Source: Mugil cephalus (taxonomy: Eukaryota > Chordata > Actinopteri > Mugiliformes > Mugilidae). Taken from it: 64,000 nt of DNA. The position numbers were made by a program, and so were the translations under genes. The number at the start of each line of letters is the position of its first letter. Position 1 is the stretch's first letter. Below, in pieces: positions 1-8,949 of the stretch. The notes beneath the pieces were generated by a model. It saw nothing but the letters and a program-made list of their open reading frames with translations, did no database searches and was not told the origin of the DNA. The DNA lies in assembly GCF_022458985.1 (NCBI RefSeq), contig NC_061777.1, forward strand, positions 17,821,668 through 17,885,667, given 5' to 3'.

Positions 1-24
1 TACTCATTCTCGGAAAATTACTAG

Positions 25-1187
25 CTCTTCTCCTGGCGCTGACAAACAGTCACAAGACTTTTTCACAGAAATCCCCACCATCCTGTAGTCCTGGCGGATC
101 CTGCAGCCGTGTTTTTTTTCTTTTTTCTTTTTTTTATATAAACTACACTGATCAGCCACAACATTAGAACCACTGAGGAGTGAATAGCATTGATCGTCTT
201 CAGACAATAAAATGTTCTGCTGGGAAACTTTTCAAAATATAAAAACATTTTTGGACAAAATGCCTTCCACATTAGAACGGATTAAAACTTACACTCAAAT
301 ATACTGATCAGCCACAACATTAGAACCACTGAGGAGTGAATAGCATTGATTATCTTGAGACAATAAAATGTTCTGCTGGGAAACTTTTGAGCCTGCATAG
401 ACACGTCTGACAAACACACACAAATGGTTTAGGGACACATAAAAAATTTTATTTATTTTTTTAAAACATGAAAAACAGCTCAAGGTGTTGTCCCGGCCTC
501 CAAATTCCCTAGATCCCAAACTGATCAAGTGTCTGTGGAATGTACTGGAACAAGCCTGATCCACAGAGACCCCCTCCTCAGCAACATCTGAGACAGACAC
601 AGGGAAGTTGCACTGCATCTGAATCAAGTTAAACGTTTTTCCTCTTTACAAACAAGAAGGGAATATTCTCCTGTAATCTACTAATCACTTTATCTTGTCC
701 CCCAGTGCACAAAAACATGCAGGTGACATTTGTACAACAGACAAAGTTTAGACTTTCAAGCAATTATACTGAAGTATCTGAGCATGCTCAAATGAATGGA
801 CAGAAAAAGATTAACTACCATGGGGCCAGAAAAACATCACGTGACTTACAAGAAGCATAGAGACACAGGATAAAGGGACAGGAAATGGTTGTAAAGTGAT
901 GCAATAATGAAACAGGTGATCTAGCGTCAATATACCGTACTATGAACGTGTTCAATGCTTCCGCAGGCCATTATAAAGTATAAGTTTGTTTTATGACCTA
1001 TAAATGTAGTTTATTGAGTCCACTGATACAAAGAATACAGCCTAGACATATTATTGTAAACGACTCGCCCTGTATGGTGCTGTCATGTCTTGTTTATTGT
1101 ATTGTACTCTGGTTAGGTGTTTTTGTGTTTTGGGATCAATAAAGTATGCATCTATCTTTTACAGTAAAATGAACAGTTCAGTACTTT
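25..1187. repeat. Chimeric interspersed repeat, copy A (Tc1-derived body, LINE-like tail)
   Basis: Non-coding repeat matched almost base for base by copy B at 4173-5334, at a constant offset of about 4148. The first half holds two tandem units of about 155 bp (from 147 and 303), each opening with a block like the terminal repeat of a common fish Tc1-like element (ATCAGCCACAACATTAGAAC). Further in come stretches resembling that family's transposase region, for example TTCTGCTGGGAAACTTT and CTCCAAATTCCCTAGATC. From about 1085 it ends in a tail with GGGATCAATAAAGTATGCAT, the style of a Rex-like LINE 3' end. No open frame of note. Family names are from memory of fish repeats, not a search. Confidence 0.7.
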
Positions 1188-1251
1188 CTGTTTAAAATGA
1201 AATTATTGTTTGAAAGTGAAAAGTATTGTATATTGAAAGTATTGTTTTCAC

Positions 1252-1736
1252 CGACACCGATCAGCCATAACATGATTACCATCTACAGCTCCTTTCGCTG
1301 CCAAATCAGCCCCGAACCACCCAAGCATGGACCCCACTGGACTTATGAAGCCGTGCTGTGGTATCTGATACAAAGACGGCAGCAGCAGATCCTAGATCCA
1401 AGTCCTACAAGCAGACAGGTGAGGCAAGGCTTATGAGGGCATGGGTGGGTTCTGACAACTTTCTGTCAGAACAAGAGCTGCAACATCTCATCTGCTGGAA
1501 TGGACCACACAGGCCAGCCTTTGCTACCAAGGCGCATCAGTGCGCTTCAGCTGTCCATGACCCAGGGTCAAACTTCCTGGCTTGAACCTCACCTCTTCTG
1601 ATAAGTAGTGAAAACAACAAACTATGAATGTTTAATTACCGCCTACGGCTCCCAGCCACTGATGGTGATAAGGAAATAATTTGTGTTATAAACCAAACCT
1701 CTTGGTAGTCATAATGTTATGGCTTATCTGTACACA
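1252..1736. mobile_element. Tc1-like non-autonomous fragment with inverted ends
   Basis: The left end reads CCGATCAGCCATAACATGAT. The right end near 1705-1735 is the inverse (ATAATGTTATGGCTTATCTG). Between them is about 480 bp that includes TGACAACTTTCTGTCAGAAC and other pieces recalling the interior of a widespread fish Tc1-like element, without a usable transposase frame. It is an internally deleted, degraded copy. The same terminal motif recurs at 45560, 63598, 28995 and inside copies A and B. Confidence 0.6.
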
Positions 1737-1781
1737 TATAATCTTATAATCTCTCTCTCTATGTATGCATGTGTGTATATA

Positions 1782-3387
1782 CAGTGGGGGAAATAAGTAT
1801 TTGATCCCCTGCTGAATTTGTAAGTTTGCCCACTTCCATAGAAATGATCAGACTCTGGTTTTTATGGTTGTTTACTGGTTATGGGTATAGACAGAATATC
1901 AGTCGAAAATGCATAAAAAACACACAATCTAAAAGTTATAAATTGTTATGCATTTTATTAAGGGAAATAAGTATTTGATCCCCAAGCACAACACAAGTCA
2001 GTACTTTGTAGAGAAACCTTTGTTGGCAAGCACAGCGATGAGACGTTTCTTGTAGTTGGTCACCAGGTTTGCACACAGCGCAGGAGGGATTTTGGCCCAT
2101 TCATCTTTACAGACAGTCTCTAAATCCTTCAAGTTTCTTGGCTGCCTCTTGGAAACTCGGAGCTTCAGCTCCCTCCACAGGTTTTTGATCGGGTTAAGGT
2201 CTGGAGACTGACTAGGCCACTCCATGACCTTAATATGCTTCTTCTTGAGCCACTCCTTTGTTGTCCTGGCAGTATGTTTTGGGTCATTGTCATGTTGGAA
2301 AACCCACCCACGAGGCATCTTCAGTGTTCTTGCTGAGGAAAGAAGGTTTTTGTCCAAGATGTTACAGTACATGGCTGCATTCATTGGCCCCATAATGCGG
2401 CGAAGTTGCCCTGTACCCTTTGCTGAAAAACAGCCCCAAAACATGATGTTTCCACCTCCATGCTTAACCGTGGGTATGGTGTTCTTTGGGTCATACTCAC
2501 GTTTTTTCATCCTCCAAACACGGCGGGTCGAGTTAATGCCAAATAGCTCAACTTTGGTTTCGTCAGACCACAGCACTTTCTCCCAAGCCTTCTCTGAGTC
2601 ATTTAGATGTTCACTGGCAAACTTAAGGCGGGCCTGTACATGTGCCTTCTTGAGCAGGGGGACCTTGCGGGCACTGCAAGAGTTCAATCCATAACGGCGC
2701 AGTGTGTTGCCAACTGTTTTCTTGGTGACGGAGGTCCCAACTGCTTCCAGATCATTAACAAGCTCCTGCCGTGTTGTTTTAGGCTGCTCCCTCACCTTTC
2801 TCATCATCATCCTCACTCCATGAGGCGAGATTTTGCGGGGAGCTCCAGACCAAGGACAGTTGATGGTCCTTTTATGGGTCTTCCACTTGCGAATAATGGC
2901 ATCAATAGTTGTCACCTTCTCACCAAGCCTTTTGCTGATGGTTTTGTAACCTATACCAGCCTTGTGCAGGTCTACAATCTTGTCCCTGACATCTTTTGAC
3001 AGCTCTTTGGTCTTGCCCATGGTGCTGTAGAAGTTGGAATGTAAGAAACTGATTTTTAGAGCAGGTGTGCTTTATATACATGACGAGTTAAGATCAGGAG
3101 TATTGGTAATTAGTTGACTGAGCACAGCTGTGTGCCACATGCGCACCAGCCAATCTGTAGGAGCCTGAATTCTAAGTGAATTGTTGGGGATCAAATACTT
3201 ATTTCCCTTAATAAAATACATAACAATTTATAACTTTTAGATTGTGTGTTTTTTATGCATTTTCGATTGATATTCTGTCTATACCCATAACCAGTAAACA
3301 ACCATAAAAACCAGAGTCTGATCATTTCTATGGAAGTGGGCAAACTTACAAATTCAGCAGGGGATCAAATACTTATTTCCCCCACTG
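1782..3387 (-). mobile_element. Tc1/mariner transposon, complete with IR/DR ends
   Basis: A 1606-bp element bounded by TA on each side (1780-1781 and 3388-3389), the target duplication expected for Tc1/mariner. Each end is an inverted repeat of about 205 bp, starting CAGTGGGGGAAATAAGTATT. Each carries an inner second copy of the AAATAAGTATTTGATCCCC motif (near 1960 and 3190), the IR/DR arrangement known from Sleeping Beauty-like Tc1 elements. By eye the two arms differ at only two positions, so the insertion looks young. It landed in a TG/TA microsatellite, which continues on both sides. A single transposase gene lies inside on the minus strand. Confidence 0.95.
1998..3020 (-). CDS. Tc1-like transposase, full length but with catalytic E replaced by K
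   Basis: A 340-residue uninterrupted frame, the usual length for a Tc1 transposase. The N-terminal 1-115 forms the paired-like bipartite DNA-binding region (helix-turn-helix from [15 protein letters not shown], then a GRPR-like linker near 58-62 reading SGAPRK). The DDE core follows: D153 in WSDETK, D244 in FQHDND, and then [11 protein letters not shown], where residue 279 is K instead of the expected E. The codon is AAA where GAA would be expected. Such enzymes cut and paste the element at TA sites using these three acids to hold metal. Loss of the third acid should abolish catalysis, although DNA binding could remain. The start is the first methionine and matches the family's usual MGKTKELS opening. 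Confidence 0.93.
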   Translation of the reverse strand: MGKTKELSKDVRDKIVDLHKAGIGYKTISKRLGEKVTTIDAIIRKWKTHKRTINCPWSGAPRKISPHGVRMMMRKVREQPKTTRQELVNDLEAVGTSVTKKTVGNTLRRYGLNSCSARKVPLLKKAHVQARLKFASEHLNDSEKAWEKVLWSDETKVELFGINSTRRVWRMKKREYDPKNTIPTVKHGGGNIMFWGCFSAKGTGQLRRIMGPMNAAMYCNILDKNLLSSARTLKMPRGWVFQHDNDPKHTARTTKEWLKKKHIKVMEWPSQSPDLNPIKNLWRELKLRVSKRQPRNLKDLETVCKDEWAKIPPALCANLVTNYKKRLIAVLANKGFSTKY

Positions 3388-3388
3388 T

Positions 3389-3452
3389 ATGTGTGTGTGT
3401 GTGTATATATATGTGTGTGTGTGTATATATATGTTTGTGTGTGTGTGTGTGT
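3389..3452. repeat. TG/TA microsatellite flanking the Tc1 insertion
   Basis: Runs of TG broken by TATATA, continuing the short TGTGTATATA stretch found just left of the transposon at 1771-1781. The transposon therefore probably split one dinucleotide repeat. Confidence 0.85.
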
Positions 3453-3469
3453 TTTGTCAGCACTGCGGT

Positions 3470-4153
3470 GTGAGTCGTCGTTTTAATCAGGCGCTTCCTC
3501 TCCTACATGTATGGGATTACGCCCGGCCCGCAGCGAATGCTGCGTTCAAGTAGCGTCAGTATAATCGGAAAAACAAATGTAAACAAAAAATGCATTACTT
3601 CCTCGCGTCCCTCACGTCGGACAACAACTCGTCAACTCTCACCGCTTTCACAACGAAAATCCCGGAGCGACCCGGATCGGCTCACCTTTGGTACGCTTTC
3701 ACATTCGCAAAAGTCCCGGGTCGGACCTCCCGCTGTGAGAGCTGCGTGCCTGTTTTTTCCTCCCTAATACGTCATCGCGTACATTGCAGATAAAGTTTCA
3801 GTTTGTTGATGACTTGAAGGCTGGGCCGGTCAAACCCCCGCTCTCTCAAAAGGCTGCTGATATCAGAATAAATCACTGTGTCCAGCACAGTTCCTGATAT
3901 CTGCCGCCAAATCTCCTGTTTTCCTCGGATGCAAAGCGCTGCCATGATCTTAAAGTGTGGCAGATCGCTATACAAGCTGGATATAAACACAGTAGTCGCT
4001 CACCTATGCGCGTCCATTAACGATCGTTTAGCAACACATTTGATTTGATTGATTGGGGGGGAAAATAAACAAAAAATCTTTGCCTTTCAGAGAACAGTCT
4101 TTATGGGAGTAGACCAAAACTTGTTTTTGAGCGGAAGCTTCTACAATGATACA
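3470..4153. repeat. Repeat-like, CpG-bearing segment with a possible Myb/SANT-like remnant
   Basis: No host gene recognised. The stretch contains repeated GACCCGG-type blocks (3665-3735) similar to one at 5375-5400, suggesting that one element spans copy B. On the minus strand, 3772-3990 encodes 72 residues with IWRQISGTVLD and LLRERGFDRPSLQVINKLK, which recall the trihelix Myb/SANT-like DNA-binding domains found in transposon-derived proteins. The domain call is a weak resemblance from memory. Treat it as a fragment of a DNA transposon or of a transposon-derived gene. Confidence 0.35.
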
Positions 4154-4172
4154 GTCTGGCCGTCTATATAGT

Positions 4173-5334
4173 CTCTTCTCCTGCCGCTGACAAACAGCCA
4201 CATGACTTTTCCCAGAAATCCCCACCATCCTGTAGTCCTGGCGGATCCTGCAGGCCGCGTTTTTTTTTTTTTTTTTAAATAAACTACACTGATCAGCCAC
4301 AACATTAGAACCACTAAGGAGTGAATAGCATTGCCCACCTTGAGACAATAAAATGTTCTGCTGGGAAACTTTTCAAAATGTAAAAACATTTTTGGACAAA
4401 ATGCCTTCCACATTAGAACGGATTAAAACTTACAGCAAATATACCGATCAGCCACAACATTAAAACCACAGACAGGGGAAATAAATAACAATGACCATTG
4501 TGACAATACAATGTTCTGCTGGGAAACTTTTGAGCCTGCATAGACACATCTGACAAACACACGCAAATGGTTTAAGGACAGATTAAAAAATAAAAAATAA
4601 TAATAAAATAAAATTAAAAAAAAAATAAAAAAAACATGAAAAACAGTTCAAGGTGTTGACCCGGCCTCCAAATTCCCTAGATCCCGACTGATCAAGTATC
4701 TGTGGGATACACTGGAACAAGCCTGATCCACAGAGACCCCCTCCTCAGCAACATCTGAGACAGACACGGAGAAGTTGCACTGCATCTGATTCAAGTTAAA
4801 CGTTTTTCCTCTTCTCTTCTCCTGTAATCTACTAATCACTTTATCTTGTCCCCCAGTTCACAAAAACATGCAGGTGGCATTTGTACAACAGACAAAGTTT
4901 AGACTTTCAAGCAATTATACTGAAATATCTGACCATGATCAAATGAATGGACAGAAAAAGATAAACTACCATGTGGTCATAACAAAATCACGTGACTTAC
5001 AAGAAGCATAGAGACATAGGATAAAGGGAAAGGAAATGGTTGTAAAGTGATGCAATAATGAAACAGGTGATCTAGCGTCAATATACCGTACTATGAACGT
5101 GTTCAATGCTTCCGCAGGCAATTATAAAGTATAAGTTGTATAACCTATGAATGTAGTTTATTGAGTCCACTGATACAAAGAATACAGTCTAGACATATTA
5201 TTGTAAACGACTCGCCCTGTATGGTGCTGTCATGTGTTGTTTATTGTATTGTACTCTGGTTAGGTGTTTTTGTGTTTTGGGATCAATAAAATATGCATCT
5301 ATCTTTTACAGTAAAATGAACAGTTCAGTACTTT
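4173..5334. repeat. Chimeric interspersed repeat, copy B
   Basis: Second copy of the unit at 25-1187, in the same orientation and of nearly the same length (1162 against 1163 bp). It has scattered substitutions and small length changes, such as a longer A-rich run at 4585-4634 and loss of about 15 bp near 4815. It is bracketed by a short direct repeat containing GTCTGGCC and TCTATATAGTCT (4154-4174 on the left, 5342-5362 on the right). Copy A lacks these flanks. Confidence 0.75.
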
Positions 5335-5929
5335 GACCAAAAGTCTGGCCATCTATATAGTCTATATCAGCGTCAGAGCGACCCAGGTTTTTCGCTCGAT
5401 GTGAAAGGGCCATCTGTCATAATTTTAGTAGTAGCTGACTGATATCAATGTCTTATCCTCAGTATTTTACTAATTTCCCCGGATGTTAGACATAAATCAT
5501 AGAAACGTGACCATAAAAAGGTCGGGGAAACGACTCACAAACCGGGAAAGGGAAATTTCCGTCACCACGTGAATGCATCACAACGTGCATACGTTTTTAA
5601 ATGTACACTTCGTTGGCTGAGTGCAATAAATGTTTTGGAAAATACCACGGGGAGGGAGAAATAGCATAGAACTAGCATAGAAATGTTTGATTCTAACTTG
5701 TGTCGGTGCATTATTTATTTTTTCACTTTAATCACTTTTAAACGTGATGCAAAGTATTTCAGGTCTAGAAGTACCTTTATTTGGTGATGTTCATTTGAAA
5801 TATCAAATAGTTTTGTTTGACCCTGATCTTTTAGCAAATGTTTGCTTGCTAATAGTTTTTCATCTGAAAAAAAAAAAAAAAAATCTTCCTTTTAAGAATC
5901 AAAACTATTTGTTCATTAGTGTTTCTTAT

Positions 5930-6030
5930 CTCCAGGTGTGTTATCAGTTATCGGTATCAGCCTTTGGAAGCACAAAGTTATCAGTTATCAATATCGGTTT
6001 CAAAAAGAAGTTATCGTGCATCCCTAATTG
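5930..6030. repeat. Possible hAT-type terminal fragment
   Basis: A short stretch with TTATCAGTTATCGGTATCAG repeats ending in TTATCGTGCATCCCTAAT. Fish hAT transposons commonly begin or end with this kind of TGCATCCCT motif. No matching left end was seen, so this is at most a solo end. A run of A lies at 5868-5882. Confidence 0.3.
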
Positions 6031-6096
6031 TTAGTGTGTGTCTCTGTGTGCGTGTGTGTGTTATAAAACCACATTTATCTGATACTAAACCTGGAA

Positions 6097-6148
6097 GCTC
6101 CTCTCCTCTCCTCTCCTCCTCCTCTCCTCCTCCTCTCCTCCTCCTCTT
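6097..6148. repeat. Pyrimidine microsatellite (CTCCT-type)
   Basis: Interrupted CTCCT/CCTCCT repeats, about 0.6 kb upstream of the nkx6.3 start codon. Confidence 0.9.
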
Positions 6149-6159
6149 CTGTGCACTCC

Positions 6160-6560
6160 AGCTGCACCACACTTGGTCAGACATGGCAGGCCATCAAAAA
6201 ATCAACTTGTTCCCACTCCACCTGTTCAAAACACTATTAATCTGCTGCCTTCCAATAAAAGGCTTGGCTTCCACAGAGGAGCCAATAGAAAGCCATTAAA
6301 GCTGTGAGACCCAGGCCAATCCCAGGCTGCATTCTAATGGGGCCTATCTTTATCAAGGTGCCACTCCATTTCCAGATAGTGCTTATTTATTATTTCTGAG
6401 GAGAGAGCCAGTGGGAAGCATACGTCTTTAGGCGAACACCGAAATCCGTGTCCAGAGGGCTCACCTGACACTTCAGATATGGAGTTATCACATAGCAAAC
6501 TTGGGATGAGAAGAGGTGAAAGGCGACAGTGAAGTTCGTCTGCTGCTACACTGCCTCTGA
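6160..6560 (+). promoter_or_regulatory. Candidate proximal regulatory region of nkx6.3
   Basis: About 400 bp of balanced, non-repetitive sequence just upstream of nkx6.3. It holds several homeodomain-type ATTA/TAAT cores, a GATA-type CTATCTTTATC and two CCAATA/CCAATC boxes close together (6270-6320). This looks like promoter or conserved non-coding sequence. No TATA box or start site can be placed with confidence. Confidence 0.35.
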
Positions 6561-6774
6561 TGCGGTGCAGTTTTACAGACGCCGGGGACTTTAGTCAGAA
6601 CTGCTATCGCGCTGTTCATTGTTTGAATATTGGCTGAAAAAGTGGAGAGTGCGCTCTCAAATCCAGACGTCGCCTGTGGGAGAGAAAACTTCTCTTTTGC
6701 CCATCGGAGATCTTCCGTGCTTGGATCTTACTGGATGTGTTACTGAGACTTGGAGGCAGAGTTACATACTTCCC

Positions 6775-8010
6775 ATGGATCCAAACATCCAGGGCTCCTT
6801 CCTGTTCAACAACAGCCTGAACCAGTTCCCCTCGGACCTCAAGGCACCGGTGTGCCAGTACTCAGTGCCCAACTCTTTCTACAAGCTCAACCCAGGCCTG
6901 AACAGCCAGCTGCAGCCAGGGACGCCTCACGGCATCAGCGACATCCTGAGCCGCTCCATGATGGGGATGGGCTCCCCGGGCACCACCACCCTGCTGTCTG
7001 GATACTCCACCATGGGGGGCTTCGGCCCCTCGGTCACCAGCGCGTCCGTGTACTATAACAGAGACTACAACTCTTCCCTGGGCGGATTCTCCAAGCCCGG
7101 CGCAGAGTGCCCGATGAAGGCTCGCAGTGTGAGCTGCTGGGCAGAGAACAGCTGTGAGTGGAGAGGAGGGAGGCAGCAGTGCACCAACAGTGAGTCTAAA
7201 TACTGCAGACTGGCCTCAGCATCCAGCTCATCAGCACAGCGCAACAACTTCCCTGTGTCTGTCCGTGAGGACGCAGCAAAAGATGCTACACATTAGAGAC
7301 GGGAAAAAATAGTCAGAAAACCAGCACAACGCTTGTAGTGAATGAGGCGCAGGGGAGATATGAAGTTTATAGTGTCAAAAACTCAGATAAATTGTGTATA
7401 AAGAGCGGGCTGGACGCTGGATCTGACTTCAATTTATCCACCTGAAATAGTTTTCATGTGATATTTAGATTTTTTTTTAAATTTACATGGTGTTTAAGAG
7501 GCATTTTAAACATTCAGCCGAGCCTTTACAGAATTTAGGTGTGGTAATGACTGACGCGTGGTCCTGAATAAAACTGTGTTAACCAGCAGATTATCAGCCA
7601 GTTAACTGGAATCAGAACGTGAGGATTGGCGACCGTGTCTGCCTCGCCACAAGCGAAATAGCTGTGAAAATGAAATGCAGTGCTGCAGTAGGAAAGGTCA
7701 TAAAAATGCTCAAAGACAAGTGTTCATCCCCGCACTTTGTTTTCTGCTCTGATGTTTCCAGGCGGCGGTCCTGTAGTGGAGATGTCGAGCAGGAAGAAAC
7801 ACACCAGGCCAACGTTTAGCGGACATCAGATATTTGCTCTGGAGAAAACCTTCGAGCAGACCAAGTATTTGGCCGGCCCTGAGAGAGCCAGGCTGGCTTA
7901 CTCTCTGGGAATGACTGAATCACAAGTCAAGGTAGAACTGATGGTACACCTCCATTAAATTGTGCATCTGTGAGTTATAACAGTTAGAACTTACTTAGTT
8001 TATGTTAAGA

Positions 8011-8044
<34 letters not shown>

Positions 8045-8542
8045 ATTTCTTTTTTCTTTTTTTAATTATTCCTATTAATTGCGGTGACATACATGCAGCT
8101 TTGTTGTACCATGAAGGTTGGGTTTTGATTTAGCAGCTTCATCGGAAACAACGTTTTAAGTGCTGGAACGGTTGAGTAGAAATTTGAGAAAGGGTGTATA
8201 ATGTAGGGCTACCTGTTTTTAATTAGGCTACGTGTCAAGGCAGAGCGCCGTTCAAAATTATCAAAGCGAAACGCATTTCATCGGAAATGAAACGTCGGTG
8301 GTTGTGTTCAGGTGTGGTTTCAGAACCGGCGCACCAAGTGGCGGAAGAAGAGCGCCTCGGAGCCGAGCTCCACGCAGGCCGCGCACGCGGGCCACGGCGG
8401 GGAGGCCTCGGAGAACGAGGTGGAGGACGAGGAGTACAACAAGCCCCTGGACCCCGACTCTGACGACGACAAGATCCGACTGCTGCTGCGCAAACACCGC
8501 AGGGCGTTCTCCGTCCTGCGCCTCGGGCCCCACCAAGTCTGA
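6775..8542 (+). CDS. nkx6.3: Homeobox protein Nkx-6.3
   Basis: NK-class homeodomain transcription factor. In vertebrates NKX6-3 acts in the nucleus in stomach and duodenal epithelium and in parts of the hindbrain. Exons 6775-7189, 7762-7931 and 8312-8542 join in frame (GTGAGT and GTAGAA donors) to give 271 residues, close to mammalian length. Residues 23-37 ([16 protein letters not shown]) and the eh1-like Groucho-binding motif TPHGISDIL (50-58) match NKX6-3 rather than NKX6-1 or NKX6-2. The homeodomain spans 150-209 and includes W197, F198 and N200 in [12 protein letters not shown]. The acidic tail ([17 protein letters not shown]) and the C-terminus [10 protein letters not shown] are also NKX6-3-like. 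An open frame extends 52 codons upstream, but [10 protein letters not shown] is the conserved start. It is transcribed towards the 5-phosphatase gene. Confidence 0.95.
8018..8044. repeat. TG microsatellite in nkx6.3 intron 2
   Basis: A run of TG dinucleotides inside the second intron, followed by a T-rich tract. Likely polymorphic. Confidence 0.9.
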
Positions 8543-8824
8543 GCCGAAGATTTCACGCACACCCGCCCGCACACGCCTCCCCAGAAGACCTGCATGCTGT
8601 AATACACGTAGACGGTGGACAACAAGTTCACGAGCATGTTCACAAGACGTCCAGGAAAAATTAAACAGACGAAAGGGGTTGTAAAAATGAAGCTCGATAT
8701 GTTTACTTTTATAAGTTACTGTATAAAGTCTCTCTGGCCTGTTACACTGTTATGGGAGAATTATGCCATAAACACAATTTTGTAGAAACCTGCATGATTC
8801 TGGTGGTATACAGCACACTAGCCT

Positions 8825-8830
8825 AATAAA
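8825..8830 (+). terminator. Probable polyadenylation signal of nkx6.3
   Basis: An AATAAA hexamer 282 bp after the nkx6.3 stop codon, followed by A- and T-rich sequence. It is the first canonical signal on this strand after the gene. Confidence 0.55.
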
Positions 8831-8949
8831 TGATAAAAAAATTAAAAAAAGAGAGAGAGACCTGAATTTATTCTTTATTATTGTTATTATTATTATTTTA
8901 AACCGTTTGAATTGTTGGTGAATTTCAAAATGCTGGTTATAAAACCACA

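Noticed and set aside
2224-2999. Long plus-strand frames over the transposon
   Set aside because: They are shadows of the minus-strand transposase gene.
6775-8542. nkx6.2 identity, suggested by the INPP5A-like neighbour
   Set aside because: The N-terminus ([16 protein letters not shown]), the TRPTFSGHQ homeodomain start and the [10 protein letters not shown] tail match NKX6-3 and not NKX6-2. gpat4 and gins4 nearby agree.
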